Assembly (NCBI RefSeq): GCF_030929505.1
Contig: NZ_JAVFVV010000004.1
Coordinates: forward strand, 62,001 to 126,000
Source: Mesorhizobium sp. LHD-90
GTDB taxonomy: Bacteria; Pseudomonadota; Alphaproteobacteria; Rhizobiales; Rhizobiaceae
Length of the DNA stretch: 64,000 nt
Direction of reading: 5' to 3'
In this document: one piece after another, positions 1-7,005 of the stretch
Layout of the letters: each line of letters starts with the position of its first letter
Numbering within the stretch: the first letter of the stretch is position 1
Notes under the pieces: model-generated
What the model saw: only the letters and a program-made list of their open reading frames with translations
Told to the model about the DNA's origin: nothing
The model's database searches: none
Position numbers and translations under genes: made by a program

Positions 1-2
1 GC

Positions 3-230
3 TATGGCACCGACTGCTACGCTTTCGCAATGGTGGCGGCGGGGCAGGTGGACATCGTCACCGACCCCGGCCTGAAATCCTACGACATCGCAGCACTTAT
101 CCCGATCATCGAGCAGGCTGGCGGGGTGGTCACCACTTTCGACGGCGGCCCGGCGGAAGGCGGCGGCGACATCATCGCCGCGGCGACGCCCGAATTGCAT
201 GCTGCGGCGCGGGCGGTTCTGGCGGGGTAG
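3..230 (+). CDS. Inositol-monophosphatase-family phosphatase, C-terminal part (HisN-like)
   Basis: The gene enters from the left edge and only its last 75 residues are visible. They show the C-terminal core of the Mg-dependent inositol monophosphatase fold: a YGTDCYAF stretch followed by a segment reading GLKSYDIAALIPIIEQAGG, where the Asp is the usual late metal ligand. In the family, a YD rather than WD at this point together with an ALIPIIE continuation is typical of the HisN type of histidinol-phosphatase (last-but-one step of histidine synthesis). Other IMPase members (SuhB, CysQ) cannot be excluded from a fragment. It converges on the toxin gene 15 bp away. Confidence 0.7.
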   Translation, partial: YGTDCYAFAMVAAGQVDIVTDPGLKSYDIAALIPIIEQAGGVVTTFDGGPAEGGGDIIAAATPELHAAARAVLAG

Positions 231-245
231 GGCGCGCGCGGGATG

Positions 246-710
246 TCATTGTGAACCGGTATCGCGCTTTGAAGGAGCGTCGCGGTCCACCGTCCGCAAT
301 GTCCGTTGTCGCGCTTTGTCCCGTACCTGCTCGAAAACCTGCCGGCCGAGGCCTTGCGGGAGCATGCCGAATGTCCATTCGCCCTTCGCAACCGGACTGA
401 TACCGTGGGGAATACGACCTTTCTCCCACACAAGCCTATTCACCTGACCGGTCTTGATCCACGACGGGCCTTCATCGAGGCCGAGATGGTTTGCCACTGC
501 CGCCGGCACCTTTACAGCGGTTTCGCCCTTACTGGGTGGCGTGTGTGTTATCGCGCAAAGCAGAACGTCTTTGGAGCCGCCAGGCCGTTCGGTCGAGGTC
601 AGAATAATCGCACACGGCCTGTCTTTTCCGCTTTCGATGCCGGTGCGTTGTTCCTCCTTCCAGAGGAAATCATAACGTACAACAAGGCCTGGTTTCGGCT
701 CGAGCGCCAC
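246..710 (-). CDS. PemK/MazF-like toxin of a type II toxin-antitoxin pair
   Basis: 154 residues starting at a GTG, four bases after the stop of the antitoxin gene, so the two are co-transcribed and probably translationally coupled. The N-terminus (PGLVVRYDFLW) and the following RPCAIIL and ITHTPP segments resemble the beta-barrel core of PemK/MazF-type growth inhibitors, which in this family act as mRNA interferases. The C-terminal 30 residues are charged and look disordered. The toxin assignment leans on the adjacent Phd-type antitoxin; the residues are too divergent to name a catalytic pair with certainty. Confidence 0.6.
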   Translation of the reverse strand: MALEPKPGLVVRYDFLWKEEQRTGIESGKDRPCAIILTSTERPGGSKDVLLCAITHTPPSKGETAVKVPAAVANHLGLDEGPSWIKTGQVNRLVWEKGRIPHGISPVAKGEWTFGMLPQGLGRQVFEQVRDKARQRTLRTVDRDAPSKRDTGSQ

Positions 711-714
711 GCGA

Positions 715-972
715 TTATTTCATCAGATGGTCAAGGTGCGGCGTCGGCTCGCCCTGATACCCCTTTTCGAGTTCGGCGAGGATGTCCTCGGGAAGCTCGT
801 GTGCATAGAAAACCTGCCGCGTATCGAATGCCTTCAGCCGCTTGAATTCCTCCGCCGACATCAGGACGACGCTTTCGCGGCCATGGTGTGTGACCGAGAT
901 CGGCTCTTTCTGAGCCAAATCGCGGTAGCGTCCGAAATGGTTCTGTAGCTCGGCGGCTGTGATCGTGACCAT
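715..972 (-). CDS. Phd/YefM-type antitoxin
   Basis: 85 residues. The start at 972 is chosen over longer in-frame options because a GGAG lies seven bases upstream and because the protein then begins with the family's usual opening (MVTITAAELQNHFGRY), followed by a YDL-like dimerisation core with ISVTHHGRESVVLMSAEEF. This is the Phd/YefM DNA-binding domain; the remaining C-terminal tail would wrap the toxin. It is first in a two-gene operon with the PemK-like toxin and very likely autoregulates, since a palindrome overlaps its promoter. Confidence 0.75.
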   Translation of the reverse strand: MVTITAAELQNHFGRYRDLAQKEPISVTHHGRESVVLMSAEEFKRLKAFDTRQVFYAHELPEDILAELEKGYQGEPTPHLDHLMK

Positions 973-988
973 CGGCAGCTCCTTTCCA

Positions 989-1026
989 ATTATCTCAATA
1001 ATAGCGAATTTCTCCATAATCCGCAA
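989..1026 (-). promoter_or_regulatory. Promoter and candidate operator of the Phd/PemK-like operon
   Basis: On the minus strand a -35-like TTGCGG (1026-1021) and a -10-like TATTAT (1003-998) are separated by 17 bp. The -10 overlaps a perfect inverted repeat, ATTAT-CTCA-ATAAT (989-1002), a plausible site for antitoxin autorepression. The stretch is also conspicuously AT-rich relative to its surroundings. Confidence 0.45.
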
Positions 1027-1092
1027 ATTTTGTGTTTGGCCGAGTCCGGAGGGCAAGGGGCTGCGCCAGTGCTTTGTGGTATCGGCGGCGTG

Positions 1093-2067
1093 TCAGGCCG
1101 TCGCGGCGTTGGCCAACTCCGCGCCCGATCCCGGCACAAAAGCGTCGAAGGCGGCGAGCAACTGTTCGCGGTAAAGATCGGCCTCCTGAAGGATCTCGTG
1201 GCGGGAGCCGTCGATGGTGACCAGCGAGGCGGCCTTCAGCCGTTGCGAATAATCCTCGATGGCCTGGGTGGAGACGACCTCGTCGGCCCCGGCGGCGACG
1301 AACAGCGTGGGGATCTTGAAACCGGCGATGAAGGCAGGATCCTGCACCTTTTCCGACGCGATGCAGGCGGCGCGGACCCAGGAGACGGTCGGGCCGCCCA
1401 GCGCCAGCCCGGGATGGGTCAGGTAGAGCAGCGTGTTGCGCTGGAACCGCGCCTGGTCGGTGGTCAGCTTGTTGGTGGCGAACACCGGCGGTCCGGGCGG
1501 CCGCCTGCCGCCATAGGCATAGAGGCGTCGGATGCCGACCCAATAGAACAGGTTCATCAGCCGCTTGATGTTTTTGGTTGACAGGGGAAGCCCGCTGCCG
1601 CCGAGGAACGGGGCGACCAGCACCATGCGGCGCACCTTGCCGGCGAAGGACGGCGCGGCCATGAGCGCGATCAGCGAACCGGTCGAGTGCGCCAGCACGA
1701 AATAGGGGCCGGGGCAATTGCGCTGCACGATCTCGGCGAAGAAATGGCCGAGATCGGCGACATAGTCGTCGAAGCTGACGACGTGGCCGCGCATCGGGTC
1801 ACGGATAAGCCGGTCGGAAGCGCCCTGGCCGCGCCAGTCCATGATCGCGGTGCCCAGGCCGCGTGCCGAAAGGTCGCGGATCGTCTCGAAATATTTCTCG
1901 ATGCACTCGTTGCGGCCGCTGAGCAGGATCACCGTTCCCCGCGAGGGCGCCTCGTTCGGCGCGAAGCAGGCGTAGCGCAGGCGAAAACCGTCCGGCGTCC
2001 AAAAGAAGCCGCCGGAGGCGTCGTCCGGCGCGGAATTGCCGGGGATCTCGAAGAAGAAGTCCGTCAT
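1093..2067 (-). CDS. Lysophospholipase-like alpha/beta hydrolase
   Basis: 324 residues of the serine aminopeptidase S33/Hydrolase_4 group, to which bacterial lysophospholipase L2 (PldB) and monoacylglycerol lipases belong. The oxyanion region reads GTVILLSGRNE, then MDWRGQGASD, the nucleophile elbow is LAHSTGSL (AHSTG in place of the commoner GHSMG), the acidic residue sits in AAGADEVVS and the catalytic His in DGSRHEI. No signal peptide is evident, so a cytoplasmic enzyme acting on monoacyl lipids is the best guess; the true substrate is unknown. It stands alone, with a terminator of the next operon just upstream. Confidence 0.8.
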   Translation of the reverse strand: MTDFFFEIPGNSAPDDASGGFFWTPDGFRLRYACFAPNEAPSRGTVILLSGRNECIEKYFETIRDLSARGLGTAIMDWRGQGASDRLIRDPMRGHVVSFDDYVADLGHFFAEIVQRNCPGPYFVLAHSTGSLIALMAAPSFAGKVRRMVLVAPFLGGSGLPLSTKNIKRLMNLFYWVGIRRLYAYGGRRPPGPPVFATNKLTTDQARFQRNTLLYLTHPGLALGGPTVSWVRAACIASEKVQDPAFIAGFKIPTLFVAAGADEVVSTQAIEDYSQRLKAASLVTIDGSRHEILQEADLYREQLLAAFDAFVPGSGAELANAATA

Positions 2068-2131
2068 CGAAGCATGGCGTGCTCGCGCTGGGGCGACCTA
2101 GTCGCAAGGTAGGAGCTTATCGGGCAATTGC

Positions 2132-2176
2132 AAAAAAATCGTCCCGCCGCGGCCTGGACAGCCTGCCGGGCGGCGG
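2132..2176 (-). terminator. Intrinsic terminator after the tandem-module regulator
   Basis: Read on the minus strand, CCGCCGC (2176-2170) pairs with GCGGCGG (2150-2144) and is followed by a run of seven U residues (2138-2132). It lies 18 bp past the regulator's stop. Confidence 0.55.
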
Positions 2177-2193
2177 CCGCGGTCTTCGGATGC

Positions 2194-4911
2194 TTACCCT
2201 GCGTGATCAAGGCGCCGGAGGATCGCGCGATAACGGCTGCACACGCCGGGATCTGCATAGTAGTCCACTTCCGCATCAACGATCTCGTCAAGGCTGAGTG
2301 CGGGATACTGTGCCTTGACTTTTGCCAGGGTGTCTTGCGCCTGGCTGATCTCGCCCAGTTCGCAATGGCAGACGACAAGACGAACGAGCGACCACCGCGG
2401 TACAACGGCCATTTTCGCGTAGCAGGCAGTTGCCTCGCGATATCGTCCAGCCGTCGTCAGCAGGATGCCGCGAAAGTCTTCATACCATCCCACGGCGTAT
2501 GGGTCGCGGCGCTGGGCTTCGTTAATTTCAGCGAGCCCTTCCTCCGGCCTGTCCGTGTAATTGAGGAAAAGGGCACGGATGCTGAGAATGAAGGGGTCGT
2601 TCGGGTTCAGGGCAACCGCACGGTCGAGACTGATTTCAGCCTGCCTGAATTGGCGCAGGTACAAGAGAGCAAAGCCGGTCGCGAGATGGCCGTACACCTC
2701 GTCGGGGTCGAGCTCCAACGCGGTTTTTGCCATCTCCAGTGCGGAATGCAAGGGGCCGGGTTCATAGAAGATCCAGAAGAACTTGAGGGTCTCGACAACG
2801 CCGAGCATGGCGTGGGCAGCAGCAAACCGCGGATCGAGTTTTATCGCCTGGCGCAGAAACGGTTCCGCGTCGTGCGCGGCGTCATAGACGGCTGCCAGTT
2901 GCAGCGCCCGCAGGTAGAACTCGTAGGCCGACATGTTGTCGGTCGGCCGGGCCCTGGCGCGCGACGCGATCGCGGTTCTGGCCTGCCGGGCCAGGCGGGC
3001 TGCGATCATCCGGGTGATCTCGTCCTGGATCGCGAAAATGTCGTCGAGTTCCCGGTCGTAATGTTCGCCCCAGATATGCGCCGTCGAGGACGCATCGGTC
3101 AGTTGCACGCTGATGCGCACCCGGTTGCCGATCTTGCGCACGCTGCCTTCCACGACGTACTGGACGCCGAGTTTTCCCGCCACTTCGGCCAGGTCATGCG
3201 CCTTGCGAAACTGGAAGGAGGAGTTCCGCGCAATGACCAGGAACTCCTTGTACTTGCCGATCTCGGCGATGATGTCTTCGGTAATCCCGTCGCTGAAATA
3301 GTCCTGCTCCGGGTCGCCGCTCATGTTGTCGAAGGGAAGTATGGCGATGGAGGGTTTTTCGTCATGCGGGGCGGTCCGCTCCGGCAGGCCTGCCTTCCGG
3401 AGATTCCGCCGCAAATGTTCGAGGTAACCCGCATCGCCGTAAGGCGCGAGTTTCGCGTCGGTCCATTTCTCCAGCGTCGCGCCGCGGTCGAGTTCGAGCG
3501 CGCGATGAACTGATTTCCGAGCCTGCTGCTGGTTCCCGGCGGCGGCGAAGCTGGCGGCCTGATAGATACGTGTGAGGGCGCTCTCCAGCGAACGCAGGCC
3601 GGCAAAGGTGGCGATTGCCTTGTCATATTGGCGGGCGTCGAAATAGATCTGGCCCAGTTGGGAAGTGTACCATTCAAAGTGATACGGATTGAGGCGCATG
3701 GCCTTCAGTGCGTGCTCGATGCCCTCTTCCGCCCTGCCCGCATAGCTCAGGCAAAGCCCGTAATCGGTCATCGCCTCGGCGTCGTTGGGATTGCATTCGA
3801 GGGCCCTGCGGAAGGCCTCGAGCGCCACGCCATGATTCAATGTATACAAATGATAGTTGGCGAAAGCCCAATAGGACGAGGAATCGCCATCGTCGCAGGC
3901 AATTGCCTTCATCGCCCATTGGCGGGCCAGTTCCATCGAGGCGTCATAGTCGTCGGCCCAGCCGCAATAGGCTTCGACCAGGTGGCTCAACGCCATTTTG
4001 CTATAGGCCTTGGCGAGGCCGGGATCGCATTCGATTGCCCTGGCCAGATGCTCCCTGGCAGTGATCTCTCCTTCCTTGGTGAAACGGCAGGTATCGATGG
4101 CGCGCAGGAGATGGTCGAGGGCGGCGAAACTCTCGAGTCTGGCGGGCTTGTTTCGGTCACGCCAGGCCTTGCCGAGCCTGCCGCCATAGCCCGACGCAAG
4201 CGTGCCGATGATCGTTCCGGTGATTTCGTCCTGGACCGCGAAGATGTCCGTCAGGTACCGGTCATAGGTCTCGGTCCAAAGCTGCCGGTTGTCGGCTCCG
4301 TCGACAAGTTGGACCGAGACGCGGATGCGATCCCCGGCTTTCTGGACGCTTCCCTCCAGAATATAGCGAACCGAGAGTTCACGCGCCGCCTCGGCCGATG
4401 TCACCGGCCGGTTCCGGTAGGCCAGCGTCGACAACAGGTCGATGACGAACAACTCGTGAAAGCGCCCGAGGCTGGCGACGATGTTGAGCGCCAATCCTTC
4501 GCAAAAAATGTCCTGCGCCGCATCGCCGCTCAGATTGGCGAAGGGCAGGACGGCGATGGACGGTTTGGTTGGCGGCGAAGCCACATCTGCAACAGGCGCG
4601 GCCGCGACTGGCCTCGGTCCCACATATTTGTAGCCCCGGCCGTGCACGGTCATGATCATGCCGCCATCGAGCGCCTTGCGCAGCGTCGAAACGTGGACCT
4701 GGAGGGTGTTCTCCTCCACCACCAGGCCGGGCCAGACCGCATCGAAAAGTTCGGTCTTGCCGATCACCTCGTCCGGCTTATCCAGCAGCAAGGCAAGGAT
4801 GTCGAAGGATCGCGCCGAAAGGTCCACCGGCCCCTTTGGCCCCAGCAGCCGCCGGTCGGCGCGCTTCAGGCGATAGCTGCCAAACTCCAGGTCCATTTGC
4901 CCAGAATCCAT
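2194..4911 (-). CDS. Winged-helix TPR regulator with duplicated sensor module
   Basis: 905 residues. Residues 1-98 are an OmpR/CadC-type winged-helix DNA-binding domain. A Pro/Ala linker leads to a module starting KPSIAVLPFANLSGD (about 116), with an RYILEGSVQ...RVSVQLVD core and TPR-like helices to about 510; a second, homologous module starts KPSIAILPFDNMSGD (about 519), again with YVVEGSVRK...RISVQLTD and TPR helices to the C-terminus. Single-module proteins of this kind are common in rhizobia, often mis-called adenylate cyclases, and lack visible catalytic residues. There is no receiver or kinase domain and no obvious membrane segment, so a cytoplasmic protein is expected. The tandem duplication is unusual. 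A start at 4896 is also possible. It is divergent from a small gene across a phased-repeat operator. Confidence 0.85.
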   Translation of the reverse strand: MDSGQMDLEFGSYRLKRADRRLLGPKGPVDLSARSFDILALLLDKPDEVIGKTELFDAVWPGLVVEENTLQVHVSTLRKALDGGMIMTVHGRGYKYVGPRPVAAAPVADVASPPTKPSIAVLPFANLSGDAAQDIFCEGLALNIVASLGRFHELFVIDLLSTLAYRNRPVTSAEAARELSVRYILEGSVQKAGDRIRVSVQLVDGADNRQLWTETYDRYLTDIFAVQDEITGTIIGTLASGYGGRLGKAWRDRNKPARLESFAALDHLLRAIDTCRFTKEGEITAREHLARAIECDPGLAKAYSKMALSHLVEAYCGWADDYDASMELARQWAMKAIACDDGDSSSYWAFANYHLYTLNHGVALEAFRRALECNPNDAEAMTDYGLCLSYAGRAEEGIEHALKAMRLNPYHFEWYTSQLGQIYFDARQYDKAIATFAGLRSLESALTRIYQAASFAAAGNQQQARKSVHRALELDRGATLEKWTDAKLAPYGDAGYLEHLRRNLRKAGLPERTAPHDEKPSIAILPFDNMSGDPEQDYFSDGITEDIIAEIGKYKEFLVIARNSSFQFRKAHDLAEVAGKLGVQYVVEGSVRKIGNRVRISVQLTDASSTAHIWGEHYDRELDDIFAIQDEITRMIAARLARQARTAIASRARARPTDNMSAYEFYLRALQLAAVYDAAHDAEPFLRQAIKLDPRFAAAHAMLGVVETLKFFWIFYEPGPLHSALEMAKTALELDPDEVYGHLATGFALLYLRQFRQAEISLDRAVALNPNDPFILSIRALFLNYTDRPEEGLAEINEAQRRDPYAVGWYEDFRGILLTTAGRYREATACYAKMAVVPRWSLVRLVVCHCELGEISQAQDTLAKVKAQYPALSLDEIVDAEVDYYADPGVCSRYRAILRRLDHAG

Positions 4912-4953
4912 CCCTCGCAGGCACGATAACCCAAGACGGCTCGGAAGGCGAAC

Positions 4954-4998
4954 TTCAGGGCTGTTCAGGACTCTTCAGGTCCGAGCCAAGGACCTGAA
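4954..4998. promoter_or_regulatory. Phased TTCAGG repeats: candidate operator for the winged-helix regulator
   Basis: TTCAGG occurs at 4954, 4964 and 4974, exactly 10 bp apart, and the third copy opens a perfect inverted repeat TTCAGGTCC (4974-4982) with GGACCTGAA (4990-4998). One-turn direct repeats are how OmpR/PhoB-type winged helices bind. The array sits between the regulator start (4911) and the divergent small gene (5038). Confidence 0.6.
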
Positions 4999-5037
4999 TG
5001 GGAAGCGGTGTCATCCTCACCGTCACTGGAGGACATC

Positions 5038-5250
5038 ATGACCGACATCTCCGCCGACGCCCCGATCACCGTCCGCCGCTCGGACCTGCAGCAACCAAGC
5101 ATACCGATGCTCAGAATCGGAGCGTCGCTCGCCGCAATATCCGCCTTGCTCGGCGATGCATTGAAAATGGCCTACGTGGACCCCTACACCAGTCACCGGC
5201 CCCACATCGCCCCGGACGACGGGCTCGAAGGCCGGGATCCCGAATGGTGA
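5038..5250 (+). CDS. Small protein of unknown function, divergent from the regulator
   Basis: 70 residues; the ATG at 5038 has a GGAGG seven bases upstream. The protein has a helical, mildly hydrophobic middle (RIGASLAAISALLGDALKMAYVDPYTS) and a charged end, PDDGLEGRDPEW. There is no signal peptide and no recognised domain. I recall similar short proteins ending in a D-x-EGRDP-x-W motif in other rhizobia, but this is memory, not a search. Its position across the phased operator makes it the most likely target of the neighbouring regulator. Confidence 0.6.
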   Translation: MTDISADAPITVRRSDLQQPSIPMLRIGASLAAISALLGDALKMAYVDPYTSHRPHIAPDDGLEGRDPEW

Positions 5251-5356
5251 GATGCTTCGCTCGCAGCGCTCGCGACTCACGGTCTGCCACCGCGCTGGCC
5301 CGAACCGCGGGCCTCGGCCACCTCCTTCGGACCCACAAGGGGAGGGGCGGCGCTGA

Positions 5357-5396
5357 CCTTACTGCCAATCGCCAGCGCTGACGATTGGCGGCAAGG
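5357..5396. repeat. Imperfect inverted repeat, unit 1 of the mosaic
   Basis: CCTTACTGCCAATCG (5357-5371) faces CGATTGGCGGCAAGG (5382-5396); the 15-base arms differ at two to three positions. The loop carries CAGCGCTG, itself a palindrome. Confidence 0.5.
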
Positions 5397-5410
5397 TCGA
5401 TGCCCGCGTT

Positions 5411-5432
5411 ATCTCCCCCCTTGCGGGGGAGA
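5411..5432. repeat. Short C-rich/G-rich hairpin, unit 2 of the mosaic
   Basis: TCTCCCCCC and GGGGGAGA are separated by a four-base TTGC loop. The hairpin lies directly next to unit 3, suggesting both belong to one mobile or duplicated element. Confidence 0.4.
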
Positions 5433-5434
5433 AT

Positions 5435-5510
5435 GGATTTTCACGATCTTAGCCGAGCGGCCGAAGCCCGAAGGGCGAGGCGAAAAGCGAGGCTAAGTCG
5501 TAGAAAATCC
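5435..5510. repeat. 76-bp palindromic repeat element, unit 3 of the mosaic
   Basis: GGATTTTCACGATCTTAGCC (5435-5454) is matched by GGCTAAGTCGTAGAAAATCC (5491-5510) with only a slip in the centre, enclosing a further GC-rich part. Form and length fit a small non-autonomous intergenic palindromic element. No second copy was noticed in this window. Confidence 0.55.
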
Positions 5511-5671
5511 AAGAGAGGGACATTGATCGCTTGAAGACGGGGGCGAACTTTCCCCTTCGCCTTGGGTGACCGCTGTCAGCATCTGTCAGGATTATTTTCC
5601 CAAGACTTATCCCCCTCCCTCCCGACTGGAGCGATAATCTCCGTTGCCTGTGCTGAAAGGAGGCGGCGGCG

Positions 5672-6571
5672 ATGGAGAGAGGTCCGGCGATCGACAAGAA
5701 CTGGGAGGCGCTGAAGCGCTTGCTGGCCATGCTTGTCGGCATGGCCGAACTGGGTCTTGGTGGGCTGGGTGCTGGGGGACAGTTTACTTTCTTTCGGCAG
5801 GAAGGCCGCAGCAGTCCAGACGTCGCGCAAGCCGAAAAAAGTAAACTGTCCCCGGCACTTAACGCGGCACTCTCCCTGCCGCGCCATCTCTACCGCGCCA
5901 TCCTCAAACTGCTGCGTCCGGCCGAATCCGCGGCGCGGCGCCTGATCATCGCGGCGGCGCGTGGGATCGTCGTGACCCTGCCGCCGTTTCGCCAGCGAAA
6001 ACCGAAGCCCGCGATCCGGCGGGGGCCGCGCGCTTTCATGCCGGTCGGCCCGAAGAAGCGTCCAAAACCCGCCTTGCGCGCATCGAGCCTGTCGCTGCTC
6101 GATCCGCTGAAAAATCCGCTCCGCGTCCGCCGCCGCTATGTACCCGCGCACGCCTTGCCGCGCATCAGGTCGCTCGCTGACGACTCGCCATATCGCCCCT
6201 TGCCTGCCTCGCCATCGCCCGACGATCCGATCAATGCATCGCGGCTGGTTTTGCGGCTGGAAGCACTGGCCGCAGCACTCGACGATCTGCCCGGCCAGGC
6301 ACGACGTTTTGCCCGTTGGAGGGCGCGCCACGACGCAGCACTTGCGCGGGATAGGGAAGCCCGCACCGCGGTCGCGCAAAACCAGCAACCCCGCGAGGCG
6401 GTCCGCTTCCGGCGCATCTCGCCGCTGCGGCGCGGGCGTCCGCCCGGCGGGCGGCTGTCGCGCTACGACCCCACCGCCATCCATCCGCGCAACGTTCGCG
6501 AGGTCGACGAAATTTTGGCGCACGCCCATGCGCTGGCCGTCTACGCGCTGGAAACTCCCGATACGTCGTGA
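5672..6571 (+). CDS. Conserved-looking hypothetical protein carrying an in-frame palindromic insertion
   Basis: 299 residues; the ATG follows an AAAGGAGG at good spacing, which argues that this frame, not the long opposite one, is real. The protein is basic and Arg/Pro-rich with two more ordered parts: an N-terminal helix (KNWEALKRLLAMLVGMAEL) and a central stretch ALDDLPGQARRFARWRAR. I believe similar proteins exist across rhizobia, but no function is known and no domain is recognised. Residues about 33-62 are encoded by a palindromic DNA element (5769-5858) that reads through in frame. The downstream terminator at 6680 probably ends this transcript. Confidence 0.65.
   Translation: MERGPAIDKNWEALKRLLAMLVGMAELGLGGLGAGGQFTFFRQEGRSSPDVAQAEKSKLSPALNAALSLPRHLYRAILKLLRPAESAARRLIIAAARGIVVTLPPFRQRKPKPAIRRGPRAFMPVGPKKRPKPALRASSLSLLDPLKNPLRVRRRYVPAHALPRIRSLADDSPYRPLPASPSPDDPINASRLVLRLEALAAALDDLPGQARRFARWRARHDAALARDREARTAVAQNQQPREAVRFRRISPLRRGRPPGGRLSRYDPTAIHPRNVREVDEILAHAHALAVYALETPDTS
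5769..5858. repeat. Palindromic element inserted in frame in a coding sequence
   Basis: GGGGACAGTTTACTTTC (5775-5791) continuing TTTCGGC is mirrored by GCCGAAAAAAGTAAACTG (5831-5848) then TCCCC; the pairing extends to GTGC (5769-5772) and GCAC (5855-5858). It is about 90 bp, i.e. 30 codons with no stop. The GGGGACAGTTTACTTT end resembles repeats known near IS200-like/REP-associated transposases (from memory). It resembles the protein-coding palindromic elements described in Rickettsia in behaviour. Confidence 0.65.
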
Positions 6572-6679
6572 CGGCGTCCTTGTCGGACGACACAAGCGAA
6601 GGAACGACGGCCAGCGCGGATTTTTCCGCGGACTGGCGAGAAACACGCGCGTCTGCGAAATGCGGTAAGCAATGGGAGC

Positions 6680-6716
6680 GGGCCGGAAGCCGCTTTCCGC
6701 GAACCTCCGGCCCTTT
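6680..6716 (+). terminator. Probable terminator after the hypothetical gene
   Basis: GGGCCGGA (6680-6687) pairs with TCCGGCCC (6706-6713), with further pairing inside the loop, followed by only three U residues. It lies about 110 bp past the stop of the hypothetical gene and before the heat-shock promoter. Confidence 0.5.
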
Positions 6717-6872
6717 GCGATCCGGGCGGAAGGGACGTTACGCCCGGTTCGGCTCGTCGGCGTTGCGCCGAGACGCACCGCTTTCCGATGCAGGCGCAAT
6801 CTAGCGTGGCCTGCCTGAACAACGGCCGAAGGCGCGGTTCATTCCCGGTTCATGAATCTCGCGGCGAAATGC

Positions 6873-6901
6873 CTTGAAACGCCGTTTTTGCCTCCCCAAA
6901 T
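6873..6901 (+). promoter_or_regulatory. Sigma-32 (RpoH)-type heat-shock promoter of the Hsp20 gene
   Basis: CTTGAAA (6873-6879), 14 bp, then CCCCAAAT (6894-6901) matches the classical sigma-32 pattern CTTGAAA-N14-CCCCATnT in all but one or two positions. Predicted transcription start is about 6908, exactly where the structured leader begins. Confidence 0.65.
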
Positions 6902-6907
6902 GAACGG

Positions 6908-7005
6908 TGCGGCCGCCAGAACGGGGCCGCTGATCGCCGCGAAGGGCCAAACGGGCTTCGCACGGATCAAACGCCAAACTTGTTGCTCGACAGGAGAACA
7001 GACAC
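6908..7005 (+). promoter_or_regulatory. ROSE-like RNA thermometer in the Hsp20 leader
   Basis: The roughly 98-nt leader folds into successive hairpins: GCGGCC/GGCCGC (6909-6930), GCGAAG/CTTCGC (6939-6961), and a last one in which TTGCT (6983-6987) faces the ribosome site AGGAG (6992-6996) with one G-G mismatch. A U(U/C)GCU stretch opposing the Shine-Dalgarno with a non-canonical G is the hallmark of ROSE elements, which melt on heat and free the start codon of small heat-shock genes in rhizobia. Confidence 0.65.

Larger units (their letters stand above)
5251..5671. other. 421-bp intergenic stretch made of palindromes, no gene seen
   Basis: No credible reading frame with a ribosome binding site is visible until the start at 5672. 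The stretch is dominated by three adjacent inverted repeats (5357-5396, 5411-5432 and 5435-5510), annotated separately, and looks like a mosaic of rhizobial intergenic repeats. Confidence 0.5.

Noticed and set aside
2194-4911. Adenylate cyclase as a product name for the tandem-module regulator
   Set aside because: No class III cyclase catalytic residues are visible; the SIAVLPF module is only often mis-annotated that way.
5576-6799. 407-codon minus-strand frame opposite the hypothetical gene
   Set aside because: The plus-strand frame has a good ribosome site and family-like segments; the minus frame has neither.
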